A stretch of DNA of 64,000 bases from CAWHOW01 sp963831005 (GCA_963831005.1 CAWHOW010000004.1:7371-71370), one strand, 5' to 3'; shown: positions 16,371 through 26,176, numbered from the stretch's first letter. Numbers and translations are program-made. Notes: generated from the letters alone by a model not told the origin.

Positions 16371-17579
16371 TTACTAACTGATGTTACGCACACAATAAAT
16401 TTGAATAATCGTTCATATTTTTTAAAATAGATAGTTCTTTGAAAGCGGCTTTAATAGCTGCAAGGTATAATTTAGATTTTAAAGCGAAATGATTCATTTT
16501 GTTGGCAGATTTAAGTTTTTCTAATTTAATGTAAGCCAACATTGATGCAAACAAATGATTTTGCTGGGTTCGTTCTGTTCGGGTTGGAGACTTTTCTGCT
16601 CCGGTATTTTGTTTAATGCTTTTATGGTATTCTTCAACGCCCCATCGTTTTTTATAGAACGTATTAAAATCATCGGATGATAATTCCAAGTTGTTCGTTA
16701 CCAAATACATTTCTCCCATAGAACCATCTTTGTTTGTAAAGACTTGTTTACATAGAAGAACAGGAATTTCCAAGTCCTTCAAAAAAACTTTTATGGGTGT
16801 TTTTGGAGTTATGTCCAACTCATCAAGCCTTATCCAGTTACCGGCACTTCTATCCTTTTGTGATAATGCTATAAGGCGATTGCTTTTCATATCCATTAAG
16901 AAAAACTTCTTTTTTCGATGAATAAAAAGCATATTATCCGATGAAGCAAACCAACTATCTGCTAACACGTATTGGAATTTGAGTTGATTACGAATACATT
17001 GTATTATCATCTCTCGCATCAATTCGTTTTTAGTTACTGCTGATGTTCGCTTGATTTTTCCTGTTTTTGGGTCGGTGTAGCTCACATCTTTTTTTACACA
17101 TTCAAAAGCAACGGGTATGCGAAGAGGTATCTCATTATCGGGCTTCTGACTGTGATAAAAAGCTGTCAAAAGATTAATGCCTTTTTTGTTCCGGTTTTCG
17201 CTGTGATCATAAAACCAACCGATAATTTCATTCTCATCTGTGTATGGTTTTTCAAGCAACGAATCATCGAAAATCAAGCAGGCAGAATCGTTTTCAAATT
17301 CCCGAACTAATGGCTTTACTTCTCGCCATAAGTCTTTTGACTTAAAACGATGGTCATTTAATAACCGAGTGATTTTATCATGCGAAATGGCGCCATCTAA
17401 AGCTTTTGATAAACCTGTCGCTGTTGTTTGACCAAAGCTGCTTAGCAAATAGTCTGTGTATAAATCTAATAATCCTTGCATATAGCAAAGCTATATTGCT
17501 GTCAAAGAACGTTTATATTGTATTATTGTTTTTAATCAACAGCCTATTGTTAATTTTTGCGTAACGTGAGTTACTAACT
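16371..17579 (-). mobile_element. IS4-superfamily insertion sequence with 9-bp target duplication
   Basis: TTACTAACT occurs at 16371-16379 and 17571-17579, directly flanking the element. Inside, the ends share an imperfect inverted repeat with the core GTTACGCA (left 16383) / TGCGTAAC (right). One transposase gene fills it and its stop codon lies within the left end. Confidence 0.85.
16384..17481 (-). CDS. IS4-superfamily (IS701-like) transposase
   Basis: 365 residues. RNase H-fold DDE transposase: first Asp in CLIFDDSLLEKPY (about 85-100), second in YVLADSWFASSDN (about 190), and the Glu in the YREK-type motif KRWGVEEYHKSIKQ (about 280). Intact from start to stop. IS701 or a close IS4 subgroup is my best assignment. 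Confidence 0.85.
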   Translation of the reverse strand: MQGLLDLYTDYLLSSFGQTTATGLSKALDGAISHDKITRLLNDHRFKSKDLWREVKPLVREFENDSACLIFDDSLLEKPYTDENEIIGWFYDHSENRNKKGINLLTAFYHSQKPDNEIPLRIPVAFECVKKDVSYTDPKTGKIKRTSAVTKNELMREMIIQCIRNQLKFQYVLADSWFASSDNMLFIHRKKKFFLMDMKSNRLIALSQKDRSAGNWIRLDELDITPKTPIKVFLKDLEIPVLLCKQVFTNKDGSMGEMYLVTNNLELSSDDFNTFYKKRWGVEEYHKSIKQNTGAEKSPTRTERTQQNHLFASMLAYIKLEKLKSANKMNHFALKSKLYLAAIKAAFKELSILKNMNDYSNLLCA

Positions 17580-17632
17580 AAAAGCTTTGACCTTATTTAT
17601 TTCATCAGTTAATATTCGACGTCATGTTCTAT

Positions 17633-18813
17633 TATACTGCAAACGGGATAAATTTCCGCAAAAATTAACAGAACAAAGTTAATAATTTAGAGAGAACGAA
17701 TGTAAAATAAAAGAAGAAGCATATCAAATTAGATTGTACCAACAAACTAATGATATGCTTCAAATAAATCTCAGTGAAACTGAAATTCAAAAGCTAAAAT
17801 ATGAAAGATATTATTATCCATGTCCAATTATTCAGAAAAGAATACATGCGGTATACCTCAAGGCAACAACTAATATGTCAAATGAAATGATAGGAACTTT
17901 GGTTGGATTAAATCGGGATTCTGTAGGCGATTGGGTTCATCGCTATCAGGAAGGCGGCTTTGATGTTCTTTGCGGGATCAACTATGGCACAAATAAAAGC
18001 AGATTGGAAAACCATGCAGAAAGTATATTGAAATCTTTTATAGAACAGCCACCGATGAGTGTTAACGAAGCAAAATCGCGTATTGAGGCTATGACAGGTA
18101 TCAGCCGGAGTCCTTCACAGGTACGTTCTTTTATGAAACGGCACGGTTTGCATTACATCAAAGCAGGACATATTCCCGCAAAAGCAGATGTTGAAAAACA
18201 ACGGCAATGGATGAAAACAACATTAGAACCAGCGATTAAAGAAGCACAAAACGGAGAATGCCATTTATTTTTTGTGGATGCAGCACATTTTATATTACAA
18301 CCTTTTATTTGTGCCTTGTGGTGCATGACGCGCTTGTTTATAAAAGCATCTTCGGGACGCAATAGAATCAATGTATTGGGTGCTGTAAATTCTATCACGA
18401 AAGAAGTTATTACATTGAGCAATACTTCTTTTATAAGTGCCGAAACTATTGTTGCATTTTTAAAGCAACTTCGAGAACTTTATGTGGATTTGCCCCTGAA
18501 AATTGTTTTGGATAATGCGCGTTATCAGCATTGCAAATTGGTTGAAAACACAGCTAAAGAATTAGGAATAACACTCTTGTTTTTACCTTCATATTCTCCC
18601 AATTTGAATATTATTGAACGATTATGGAAGTTCACAAAGAAAAAAATGTTATACGCAAAATATTATGAAACACCTTCTAAGTTTCATGATGCCATTAATG
18701 GATTTTTTCAAACTGTTAATCATAGATACAACTCTGATTTAAAAAATTTATTGACACTCAAGTTCCAATTTTTTCAAAATCAAACTGCGGAAATTTATCC
18801 CGTGTAAAGTATA
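17633..18813 (+). mobile_element. IS630-family insertion sequence
   Basis: Terminal inverted repeats of about 28 bp: left 17633-17660 contains ACGGGATAAATTTCCGCA and right 18786-18813 is its complement TGCGGAAATTTATCCCGT. Ends are flanked by TA, the target duplicated by this family. Confidence 0.9.
17755..18807 (+). CDS. IS630-family transposase
   Basis: 350 residues from the ATG at 17755; a TTG at 17734 would add seven residues and is less likely. N-terminal helix-turn-helix domains (about 10-150, including MIGTLVGLNRDSVGDWVHRYQ), then the DDE catalytic domain: Asp in HLFFVDAAHF, Asp in IVLDNARYQHC, Glu in YSPNLNIIERLWKFTKK. Ends at the right inverted repeat. Looks functional. Confidence 0.9.
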   Translation: MLQINLSETEIQKLKYERYYYPCPIIQKRIHAVYLKATTNMSNEMIGTLVGLNRDSVGDWVHRYQEGGFDVLCGINYGTNKSRLENHAESILKSFIEQPPMSVNEAKSRIEAMTGISRSPSQVRSFMKRHGLHYIKAGHIPAKADVEKQRQWMKTTLEPAIKEAQNGECHLFFVDAAHFILQPFICALWCMTRLFIKASSGRNRINVLGAVNSITKEVITLSNTSFISAETIVAFLKQLRELYVDLPLKIVLDNARYQHCKLVENTAKELGITLLFLPSYSPNLNIIERLWKFTKKKMLYAKYYETPSKFHDAINGFFQTVNHRYNSDLKNLLTLKFQFFQNQTAEIYPV

Positions 18814-19503
18814 ACTTGCTAAACTATTCTATTCAGAAATATGCAAGGTTAAGATTGAATTAAATATTAGAGATTATATAAGTTAGGGTTTCAATAACGC
18901 AAAGTTAAAACAATTAACAATAGGATGTCTATAAATATAGAGCATGCTAAAACAAACAAGTCCAAAATATCTTCAGATTTGTAGTATGAAATATAAAGAG
19001 CTACAAGAAAAACCGAAGCAATTTGAAAGCCTATGCGGGCATAGCGTTGAAGCATTTGAAGCACTTAACGAAAAATTTTCTGTTGTATATGAAAATTACT
19101 TTTCACATTTCACATTCGATGGGAAAGAGCGTGAAAGACCTAAGTTGAAAAGGAGTGATAATGTATTTGAAAGTAGTGGCGAATCTCTATTTTTTCTGTT
19201 AAGCTATATAAAAAACAATCCTTTGCAGGAATATCATGCGGCCCAATATAGTTTATCACAGCCGCAGGCAAATATTTGGATACACTTATTGACAAGATTA
19301 TTAAGAAATACGCTTGATGGAAATAAAAATTTACCAGCCCGCAGCAATAAAGAATTAATTTATGGTGGGTTCTAAAAATTCAGTTTTTTAAATTTTGATT
19401 CAAAAAAATCGCAGAACCCGTTTACCGATTTCTTTAAATCAAAGCAATATTACAATATTTTCTTGAATTTCTACATCTAAAAATTCACTTTTTTACAAAA
19501 TTC

Positions 19504-19529
19504 ATCTATCTATCTATCTATCTATCTAT
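19504..19529. repeat. Tetranucleotide microsatellite (ATCT, about 6.5 copies)
   Basis: Uninterrupted ATCT repeats just downstream of the transposase stop codon (19533, minus strand). Slippage-prone; noncoding. Confidence 0.9.
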
Positions 19530-19532
19530 ACG

Positions 19533-20591
19533 CTATTTAACTTTCAAAATATTTAAGCGAACAACTTGCTCGTAACGGAATAAATTGTAAGTTAAATTTA
19601 TTAAGCCGATAATACCCGTTGCTCTAACCATACCAACTGACCTCAAAAATAAGCCATTCATGCTTTGTTCCATAAAACCGTACACATGTTCAACTCTTGC
19701 TCTGGTTTTTGATTTCTCGTGATTACTTGCTTTCTGTTGCTCTGTTAACGATTTGTTGCGATAACCTTTTTCATGTACTTTATTTTTCATTTTGTATTTG
19801 CTGATTACTTTTTCCTGTTCTTCTCCTGTATATGCGCTATCTGCATGAATATCCTGTCCTGCATCTTTTTCAGTTAATAAAGCATCTAATGGTTGTGAAT
19901 CGTGAACCGAAGCATCGGTAACCGTATAGTTGTCAATAAACTTGCTTTTTGTATCAACTTTGGTGTGATTTTTATATCCATAAAATGTTTCGCCATTCTT
20001 CTTTGTCCAGCGGGCATCAATGTCTTTATGCTTTTTTTTATTGGGTTCTTCATTCCAAAGTTCATCGCCTCGCCCTTCTTTTATTATTTTGTTTTCTTCA
20101 CGTGTGTTGCGTTGACGTGGAGCAACTGTAAAACTGGCATCTACCATTTTCCCTTCGTTCATTATGAATCCTTTTGATTCCAGGAATTGTGTAAACTGTT
20201 CAAAAATTTCTGTTACAAGTCCACTATTGGTTATATTTTCTCTAAATGCCCAGACTGTTTTTTCATCCGGTACTTTATCTCCGCTTTCAAGCCCTAAAAA
20301 CTTTTTAAAACTTAGCCTGTCTAATATCTGATATTCTATTTGTGTGTCGCCAAGTCCGTAATACCTTTGTAATATCATTATTTTAAACATCATCACAACA
20401 TCATAAGGTTTTGCTCCTGCATTGTTTTTCTTATCTGTGTTTAATAGTTTTGATTCTATTATGCTTCTAAATATTTCAAAATCTACTACTCTGCTTATCA
20501 ATTCCAATGGATTACCCTTTTCTATTAGCTTTTGATATGTTTCCTGTTCATCAAATAATCCTTTGTTGCCTGTTTGCTTGTATATTGCCAT
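19533..20591 (-). CDS. IS5-family transposase
   Basis: 352 residues, intact. N-terminal dimer/DNA-binding region (GAKPYDVVMMFKIMILQRYYGLGDTQIEYQILDRLSFKKFLGL), DDE domain with Asp in GKMVDASF, Asp in DIHADSAYTGEEQ, Glu in KTRARVEHVYGFMEQ. Charged insertion of Lys/Glu (about 165-200) is typical of the subgroup. Being intact, it probably arrived after the host IS. Confidence 0.9.
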   Translation of the reverse strand: MAIYKQTGNKGLFDEQETYQKLIEKGNPLELISRVVDFEIFRSIIESKLLNTDKKNNAGAKPYDVVMMFKIMILQRYYGLGDTQIEYQILDRLSFKKFLGLESGDKVPDEKTVWAFRENITNSGLVTEIFEQFTQFLESKGFIMNEGKMVDASFTVAPRQRNTREENKIIKEGRGDELWNEEPNKKKHKDIDARWTKKNGETFYGYKNHTKVDTKSKFIDNYTVTDASVHDSQPLDALLTEKDAGQDIHADSAYTGEEQEKVISKYKMKNKVHEKGYRNKSLTEQQKASNHEKSKTRARVEHVYGFMEQSMNGLFLRSVGMVRATGIIGLINLTYNLFRYEQVVRLNILKVK

Positions 20592-21402
20592 ATCTGTTAT
20601 TTTTTTGATAAAGATAAGCAGAACTACTCAATTATCTTATATCTTGAATTTTTAGAAGTCCCCTTATGTATTAAAAGATGTTCCGAAAGTATTTATAGAT
20701 GGCACTGAAAGACCCGTACAACGTTCGACAGATTATCAAACACAAAAGGATCACTTTAGTGGTAAAAAAAAAGCATTGTGTAAAAAATAATATGATTACC
20801 TCTCCACAGCACGAGGTACTATACTTAAGTGAGACTTATGAAGGAAGCGTACACGATATAACCATCGTCAAAGAAGAAGATTGGCAATTTCCTGAAAATA
20901 TCATAGTCTATCAGGATACCGGTTTTCAAGGGCATGCACCACATAATGTTTTGTTGATGCAACCCTTAAAAAAACCAAAAGGGAAAGAACTAACGAAGGA
21001 ACAAAAAAACAATAATAAACAGGTATCTTCCATCAGAGTCATCGTGGAGCACACTATTGGGAAAGTTAAAATATTTAGAATCGTGAAGGATACAATTAGA
21101 AACTGGAAACAGGGATTCAGGGATATTGTTATGGAAATTTGCTGTGGGCTAAATAATTTTAAAGTCACATTTGAAAACTAACTTATATAATGTCTATTGA
21201 TTAAAAAATTGTTAATTGAAAAACAGAAATTAGTTTTCGAATTTACTTAGAAAAGTTTAAAATTTACCAGATATAAACCCAAACCTACCATCCATGTGCT
21301 AAAACCTGCCAACTATCAATTGGCTCTTTACAAATCTATTTTAACCAATAATCTTTGCCGCGAAAACTAAATATCATTAACCCATTAATTAAAAATTAAA
21401 TT

Positions 21403-22395
21403 ATGAGAACAAAAAGCAAAGCAACAATCAAAAAGACTACTTTAATTGTAGTTTTAATGTTTATTACGTTTATTGGTTTTTCTCAAACCAACGGAGCAAT
21501 AGAGTTTAATCACCTAAGTGGTTATCAAACCTATTGCAGCAACAATGTACCTTCGGGGACATTTCAACTTCAACTATATGAATTTCAAGTCCTCGGTGGA
21601 TTAACGTATACTTATACATGGCAAGGTGGAGCAATTCCTGCAAACACTAAAGGACTAATAACACCATCAATGGCTTATCCAACTACCACGACTACGTATA
21701 AATGTATTATTACAGATAATGAAAGTATGCAAAAAATAAAAGGCAGTGCCCCACCACAACCAATGAATCTTTACGAAACCCTTACCTTTACCATTACAGT
21801 AACACCTTTTGTCCCAATTATCACTAATTATACTATTTCTTACAAAGTGTTTACTCTAGCTCAGTTAGCAGCAAATCCTTCACTAGTTCCCGGATGGGGA
21901 TATATTTACTTGAGTAATTCACAATCTGGTGTCGAATACACTTTATATTGCAATGGAAGTCCAGCTCCACATGGTGGACCAATGTATGGAAATACAGGAT
22001 ATGGCATAACATTTACCGGTGCTGGTAATGGTTACTGCCCGGGGAAATATACCGTATATGGGTATTGGACTGGCAATGGTTGCGGTGAATTTCTGTCGGG
22101 GTCATGCATAATTCCAACCACAGGTGGTGGTGGTGGTGAAGGAGAAATTAAGGATAATAATTTCCCAAATACAGAAGTAAAAGTTTATCCTAATCCAAGC
22201 AACGGCAACTTTACTATTGAAACCAGTAATGCAGGAAACTTTATCCTGCTTAATGCTTTGGGGCAGGAATTAAGGCAAATTAAAATAACCCCAGATAATA
22301 ATACTGTTGAAATAAAAGACCTTAAAGCAGGAATGTATTTTCTGAAGAATGTGGATAACAATAATTTTACTTCAAAGATTGTTGTAATGCAATAA
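21403..22395 (+). CDS. Secreted protein with T9SS type A sorting domain
   Basis: 330 residues. Signal peptide about 10-30 (TTLIVVLMFITFIGFSQ). Middle part is beta-rich with several Cys and aromatic/Gly-rich stretches, resembling adhesin-like modules, not assigned. Gly/Glu linker (TTGGGGGEGEIKDNN) leads to a T9SS C-terminal domain (about 262-330): VKVYPNPSNGNFTIE ... ALGQELRQI ... IKDLKAGMYFLKN. It should be exported through the type IX system and attached to or released from the surface. A terminator follows. Confidence 0.85.
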   Translation: MRTKSKATIKKTTLIVVLMFITFIGFSQTNGAIEFNHLSGYQTYCSNNVPSGTFQLQLYEFQVLGGLTYTYTWQGGAIPANTKGLITPSMAYPTTTTTYKCIITDNESMQKIKGSAPPQPMNLYETLTFTITVTPFVPIITNYTISYKVFTLAQLAANPSLVPGWGYIYLSNSQSGVEYTLYCNGSPAPHGGPMYGNTGYGITFTGAGNGYCPGKYTVYGYWTGNGCGEFLSGSCIIPTTGGGGGEGEIKDNNFPNTEVKVYPNPSNGNFTIETSNAGNFILLNALGQELRQIKITPDNNTVEIKDLKAGMYFLKNVDNNNFTSKIVVMQ

Positions 22396-22413
22396 CATTT
22401 GACTTGGATACCC

Positions 22414-22446
22414 AAAAGCTGCTTCCTATAAGAAGCAGCTTTTTTT
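22414..22446 (+). terminator. Terminator after the T9SS protein gene
   Basis: AAAAGCTGCTTC-ctataa-GAAGCAGCTTTT stem followed by T-run. Confidence 0.88.
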
Positions 22447-22553
22447 ATGCATTTATGCGCCTTAATATATTCGTCTGGATGTGAGCTATAAAAAAATTAT
22501 TATGTAAGTTTGTCTGAATTTATTTATAGGTTTCTTCATTTAATTATATTTTC

Positions 22554-22627
22554 CGTCATTGCCAGGGCTTTTTGCCCGAAGCAATCTCAATTCTGTAAAA
22601 GATTGCTTCGCTACGCTCGCAATGACG
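22554..22627. repeat. Dispersed CGTCATTGC palindrome, ORF-less copy A
   Basis: Begins CGTCATTGCCAGGGC and ends GCTCGCAATGACG, with inner arms GAAGCAATC and GATTGCTTC separated by only about 16 bp. Same family as 43934-44008 and as the arms around the GIY-YIG gene at 40567. The outer flank on the right (ATCTGAAGAACTCTA) is also shared with the 43934 copy. Confidence 0.88.
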
Positions 22628-22681
22628 AATCTATTATCTGAAGAACTCTAATGTTTGCATCATTGAAAAACAAAAAGCTTA

Positions 22682-24136
22682 ATGAAGATATTTAATAACC
22701 TGAAAATATCAGTCAAGATATTTACGGTCATTTTGATCATAACAATAGGAATGATGTGGTTTGGCTTTTATTCATTCTCCACATTGAATAACCTAAAAGT
22801 AAACGGGCCTGTTTACGATAAAATTGTGCAGGGGAAAGACCTTGTTGCCGATATACTTCCGCCACCTGTTTACCTTATTGAGTCGTACCTTACCGTGCGT
22901 GAAATGACCGATGAATCGGACACAGCCATTCTTGATCAGAAAGCAAAATACCTGATCAATATTCTGAAGAAGGAATATTTCGAACGCCACGAATACTGGA
23001 TAAAGAATTTACCTGAAAGCGAAATGAAGAATGAAATGGTAAATCTTTCATACAAGCCTGCTGAAGAGTTTTACAATATAGTGGATAAGGAATTTATTCC
23101 GGCCATCAAGCGCGGTGATAAGCAAAAAGCAAAAGAACTGGTTAACGGCGTGCTTGAACAAAAATACCTGGAACACAGGAGACATATTGATAAAGTTAAA
23201 GTAATGGCCAATGCATATTGTTCGCAAATAGAAGGCTTGGCTAAACAGGAAACTGAAAACCGAACATTTATGCTTGTGATTATTGGTTTCACAGCCATAG
23301 TTACCAGTATATTGTTCTTTGCTTATGTAATGTCAAGAAAGATTACAACGCCATTGAAAAAATTACAGAAAGCAAGCGAACAGGTTGGTGAAGGGGATTA
23401 CAATATTAACTTGCAGGTCGCCTCGACTGATGAGATAGGTTTTCTTTCCGACACTTTCAACCAGATGACATTGAAATTAAAAAAGCAAACAGAAGAACTT
23501 GAGAAAGAAAAAACAAGGCGTTTAAGTTCTCTTATCGACGGGCAGGAAATAGAGAGGCAACGTGTGTCGCGCGAACTGCACGACGGGCTTGGGCAATATC
23601 TTATTGCAATAAAGCTTAAACTTGAAAATATTGTTGATAATATGACACCCGGTTCTGTAGCGTTATTACAGGAAATGTTCGACAGTACTATTGATGAGGT
23701 GCGAAAAATATCCGATAACCTGATGCCATCTATTCTAAAGGAGTTTGGACCGGAAACAGCTATCAAGAATTTGTGTAAACTGATTTCGCAAACATCGGGA
23801 TTGAAGATTACTTTTGAATCGCTTCCATTGAAATACAAGCCTGATGATAAAACAAGCACCTATTTATATCGCATAGCGCAGGAAGCCCTGAATAATATTG
23901 TTAAGCATGCTGAAGCCACTAGTGTAAGCCTTCAACTGGTTGAACTGGGAAATTATATCGAACTGATTGTTGAAGATAACGGAAAAGGTTTTAATTTTGG
24001 ACAGGATTTCCGAAGCATGGGAAATGGCATTTATAATATGCGCGAAAGAACAAGCATATTGAAAGGTACATTTGAAATGATAAGCAGTATAGGTTCGGGA
24101 ACCACAATAGTAGTAAGAATTCCACTGCATGAGTAA
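22682..24136 (+). CDS. Membrane sensor histidine kinase (HAMP, HisKA_3)
   Basis: 484 residues. TM1 about 12-32, periplasmic helical sensor domain about 33-195 resembling four-helix-bundle MCP sensors, TM2 about 196-216, HAMP about 217-270, short coiled coil, dimerisation/phosphoacceptor region with H300 in ERQRVSRELHDGLGQYL, and ATPase domain (EALNNIVKHAEA N-box; VEDNGKGF G1; GNGIYNMRERTSILKG). This is the NarX/DegS-type kinase class. Translationally coupled to the response regulator (8-nt overlap). The nearby ammonium channel genes are possible targets, but this is not demonstrated. Confidence 0.93.
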   Translation: MKIFNNLKISVKIFTVILIITIGMMWFGFYSFSTLNNLKVNGPVYDKIVQGKDLVADILPPPVYLIESYLTVREMTDESDTAILDQKAKYLINILKKEYFERHEYWIKNLPESEMKNEMVNLSYKPAEEFYNIVDKEFIPAIKRGDKQKAKELVNGVLEQKYLEHRRHIDKVKVMANAYCSQIEGLAKQETENRTFMLVIIGFTAIVTSILFFAYVMSRKITTPLKKLQKASEQVGEGDYNINLQVASTDEIGFLSDTFNQMTLKLKKQTEELEKEKTRRLSSLIDGQEIERQRVSRELHDGLGQYLIAIKLKLENIVDNMTPGSVALLQEMFDSTIDEVRKISDNLMPSILKEFGPETAIKNLCKLISQTSGLKITFESLPLKYKPDDKTSTYLYRIAQEALNNIVKHAEATSVSLQLVELGNYIELIVEDNGKGFNFGQDFRSMGNGIYNMRERTSILKGTFEMISSIGSGTTIVVRIPLHE

Positions 24137-24803
24137 TAAAAATATCGGAATATTTCTGGTTGAAGACCATCAGATAGTGCGCGACGGTATAAAAGCGCTG
24201 TTGCAGGATGCACCTGAAATAACTATATCGGGCGAAGCTTCCAACGGGAAAGAATTGTTTGAACGACTCGCCTCTACCGAGACAGATATTATTTTAATGG
24301 ATATTTCATTACCTGATATTTCCGGTATTGAACTAACAAAGCAGGTGGGCATTAGTTATCCTGAAATAAAGGTACTGGTATTATCCATGTACATACAGGA
24401 AGATTTTATTGTGAATGCCATTGCAGCAGGCGCTAAAGGGTACCTCCCCAAAAATACCACACGCCATGAACTGCTAAATGCCATCACCAAGATCCACGAA
24501 GGCAATGAATATTACAGCGATGCTATCTCGAAGATCATATTGGAGAATTATATTTCCAATGTCCGCAAGCCAAAGGAGGCAGAACCTGTAAAAGAAAAGG
24601 AAGATGACTTGCTTTCCTCAAGAGAAAAACAAATACTGCACATGGTAGTTGAAGGACAATCGAACCAGGAAATTGCTGATAAACTATTTATAAGCATACG
24701 CACCGTTGAATCGCATAAGAACCATATTATGCAGAAACTTGGAATAAAGAGCGTAGTGGAGCTTATTAAATATGCCCTGAGAAATAATATTGCCGGAATT
24801 TAA
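24129..24803 (+). CDS. NarL/FixJ-type response regulator
   Basis: 224 residues. Receiver domain about 5-125 with phosphoacceptor D58 in IILMDISLPDISG and the acidic pair in VEDHQIVRDG; K near 110 in GAKGYLPKN. LuxR-type helix-turn-helix about 155-220 (LSSREKQILHMVVEGQSNQEIADKLFISIRTVESHKNHIMQKLGI). Partner of the kinase just upstream. The stop codon lies inside a hairpin (24787-24814). Confidence 0.95.
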   Translation: MSNKNIGIFLVEDHQIVRDGIKALLQDAPEITISGEASNGKELFERLASTETDIILMDISLPDISGIELTKQVGISYPEIKVLVLSMYIQEDFIVNAIAAGAKGYLPKNTTRHELLNAITKIHEGNEYYSDAISKIILENYISNVRKPKEAEPVKEKEDDLLSSREKQILHMVVEGQSNQEIADKLFISIRTVESHKNHIMQKLGIKSVVELIKYALRNNIAGI

Positions 24804-24814
24804 TCCGGCAATAT
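24787..24814. terminator. Hairpin at the end of the response regulator gene
   Basis: ATATTGCCGGA-atttaa-TCCGGCAATAT, perfect 11-bp stem whose loop holds the TAA stop. It lacks a strong T-run, so it is a weak terminator candidate between convergent genes. Confidence 0.55.
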
Positions 24815-24834
24815 CCCAATTATTCAATTATTCT

Positions 24835-26016
24835 TTATGCTGCTGCATCAACATCAAGAAATTCGTCAGCATCTTCATATACTTCAGTTTTGCGTCCCAT
24901 AATCGGAAGTACTTTGCCAGTTATCATTCCGGCCGCAAATGCAACAACAATGGTAATAACTATGCCTAAAAGTTGGCTCGACAAAGCTAATCCATGAATA
25001 ATGGGTAGCGCAACAAGCCCTCCAAATATACCTGGAAGCCCGTGTAGATTGGTTACTCCGCAAGTATCAATTAATTTCATCCATTTTTGCTGACGAGCCT
25101 GTATAACGGCAAACCCAAGAGTGGAAATACCACCTGCAAGTATCCCTATAATAACAGCTTCACCAAAAGTAGCGTTCGCACAGGTGGAACCTATTGCAAC
25201 ACCGCCCGCTAAAGCTGCATTGGCTATATCAGCAATGCTTATCTTTTTTCTAAGAGAAACGGAAAAGATATACGTGGTAAGCGTAGAACCACAAAGCGCC
25301 ATAATGACATTTACTACGGTATGAGGCATCTGTGCAGGAGTAACGAGTGCGGCGCAGAAACTTGGCCAGAATATCCAAAGCATCATACTGCCAAGCATGG
25401 AATAACGGTCGCTGGTGGCATCCGTTTCCAGACTCATTTCATATTCCTGTTTGGTTCTCATAGTAAGAGCAACACCAAGTCCGAAAATTGCTCCGAAAGC
25501 ATGAATAACAATTGAACCGCCTGTATCCACAACAGCATTCGTATCAATTAGCCCGAACCCTCCGCCCAGTACTAGCCATTCGTTGAACATATAAAAAGGC
25601 ACGAATAGTAAACCAAGCAAAATGTACTGTGGCATTTTAAGCCTTCCCAAAACAGCTCCGGCAGCTATCAACAGACTGGCTGCGGCAAATTCGGCAAATA
25701 TAAGCCTGTCGATTTCGTTGTTAACTATGCCGAAAAGATTAGTTCCCCGTGTAAATATATATAAAGGTAGTGCCGTGCTTACAAGTAAGAAGGTGGCGGT
25801 AAGTGCCGAACGTCCATAGCGACGTACGAACACCATTAAAAATCCGAATCCTACCAGCAGCATTGCCATAATGTGAATGGCACGATTGTATCGCTGGTCG
25901 TTAATAATGCCCGGCGCTAAGCCGTTGATAGTTGCATCCTGTGCGAATGTCGCGATGGGAGCGACAATGGCTATTGCCAGAATTGCAATAAACCTGAAAA
26001 TTTTGCCCACTTTCAT
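24835..26016 (-). CDS. Rh-type ammonium channel protein
   Basis: 393 residues with about 11 membrane segments after an N-terminal signal-like segment (IFRFIAILAIAIVAPIATFAQ). Motifs point to the Rhesus (Rh50) branch of the Amt/Rh superfamily: IVIHAFGAIFGLG, DRYSMLGSMMLWIFWPSFCAAL, and DTCGVTNLHGLPGIFGGLVALP, which match the Rh forms (HAFGAYFGL, FLWMFWPSFN, NLHGxPG) and not the Amt forms. Would conduct NH3 (or CO2). It diverges from a small membrane protein gene, with a porin and a true Amt further along: an unusual double set. Confidence 0.85.
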   Translation of the reverse strand: MKVGKIFRFIAILAIAIVAPIATFAQDATINGLAPGIINDQRYNRAIHIMAMLLVGFGFLMVFVRRYGRSALTATFLLVSTALPLYIFTRGTNLFGIVNNEIDRLIFAEFAAASLLIAAGAVLGRLKMPQYILLGLLFVPFYMFNEWLVLGGGFGLIDTNAVVDTGGSIVIHAFGAIFGLGVALTMRTKQEYEMSLETDATSDRYSMLGSMMLWIFWPSFCAALVTPAQMPHTVVNVIMALCGSTLTTYIFSVSLRKKISIADIANAALAGGVAIGSTCANATFGEAVIIGILAGGISTLGFAVIQARQQKWMKLIDTCGVTNLHGLPGIFGGLVALPIIHGLALSSQLLGIVITIVVAFAAGMITGKVLPIMGRKTEVYEDADEFLDVDAAA

Positions 26017-26053
26017 TTCTTTAGTCTTTAAGTTAAACGTTTAGTTTGGTTGA

Positions 26054-26061
26054 CAAAATTA
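26054..26061 (-). promoter_or_regulatory. -7 box (TAATTTTG) for the Rh channel gene
   Basis: Minus-strand TAATTTTG, 38 bp upstream of the start at 26016. Confidence 0.5.
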
Positions 26062-26168
26062 AATATTTTTCGTAATGTGATAAGGATTACACTTAATTTA
26101 TTATTGAGTTTTAAACGCAGATATAAAAAATATTTTCAGTATTTTGCTGAATTTGCATATTTATGTAG

Positions 26169-26176
26169 TATCTTTG
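26169..26176 (+). promoter_or_regulatory. -7 box (TATCTTTG) for the small membrane protein gene
   Basis: TATCTTTG lies 67 bp upstream of the ATG at 26244, leaving a roughly 60-nt leader. With 26054-26061 it makes a divergent promoter region. Confidence 0.55.

Larger units (their letters stand above)
19367..20660 (-). mobile_element. IS5-family insertion sequence nested in another IS
   Basis: Inverted ends with the core TTCTAAAAATTCA (19370-19382) and TGAATTTTTAGAA (20645-20657), with G-rich outer bases on both sides. Contains one intact transposase gene. Confidence 0.82.
18986..21181 (+). pseudogene. DDE_4-superfamily transposase, disrupted
   Basis: The N-terminal part (18986-19366) has the helix-turn-helix region (SDNVFESSGESLFFLLSYIKNNPLQEYHAAQYSLSQPQANIWIHLLTRLL). 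After the inserted IS, coding resumes about 20663 with DVPKVFIDGTERPVQRSTDYQ (first catalytic Asp), then a +1 frameshift in an A9 run at 20764-20772 (A8 would restore frame), then CVKNN, YQDTGFQGH (second Asp) and VEHTIGKVKIF (Glu) to 21181. Two independent lesions make it inactive. Confidence 0.8.
18874..21190 (+). mobile_element. DDE_4-type IS, interrupted by a second IS
   Basis: Perfect 13-bp terminal repeats TTATATAAGTTAG (18874-18886) and CTAACTTATATAA (21178-21190). The transposase gene inside is split by the IS5-family element at 19367-20660. Confidence 0.8.
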
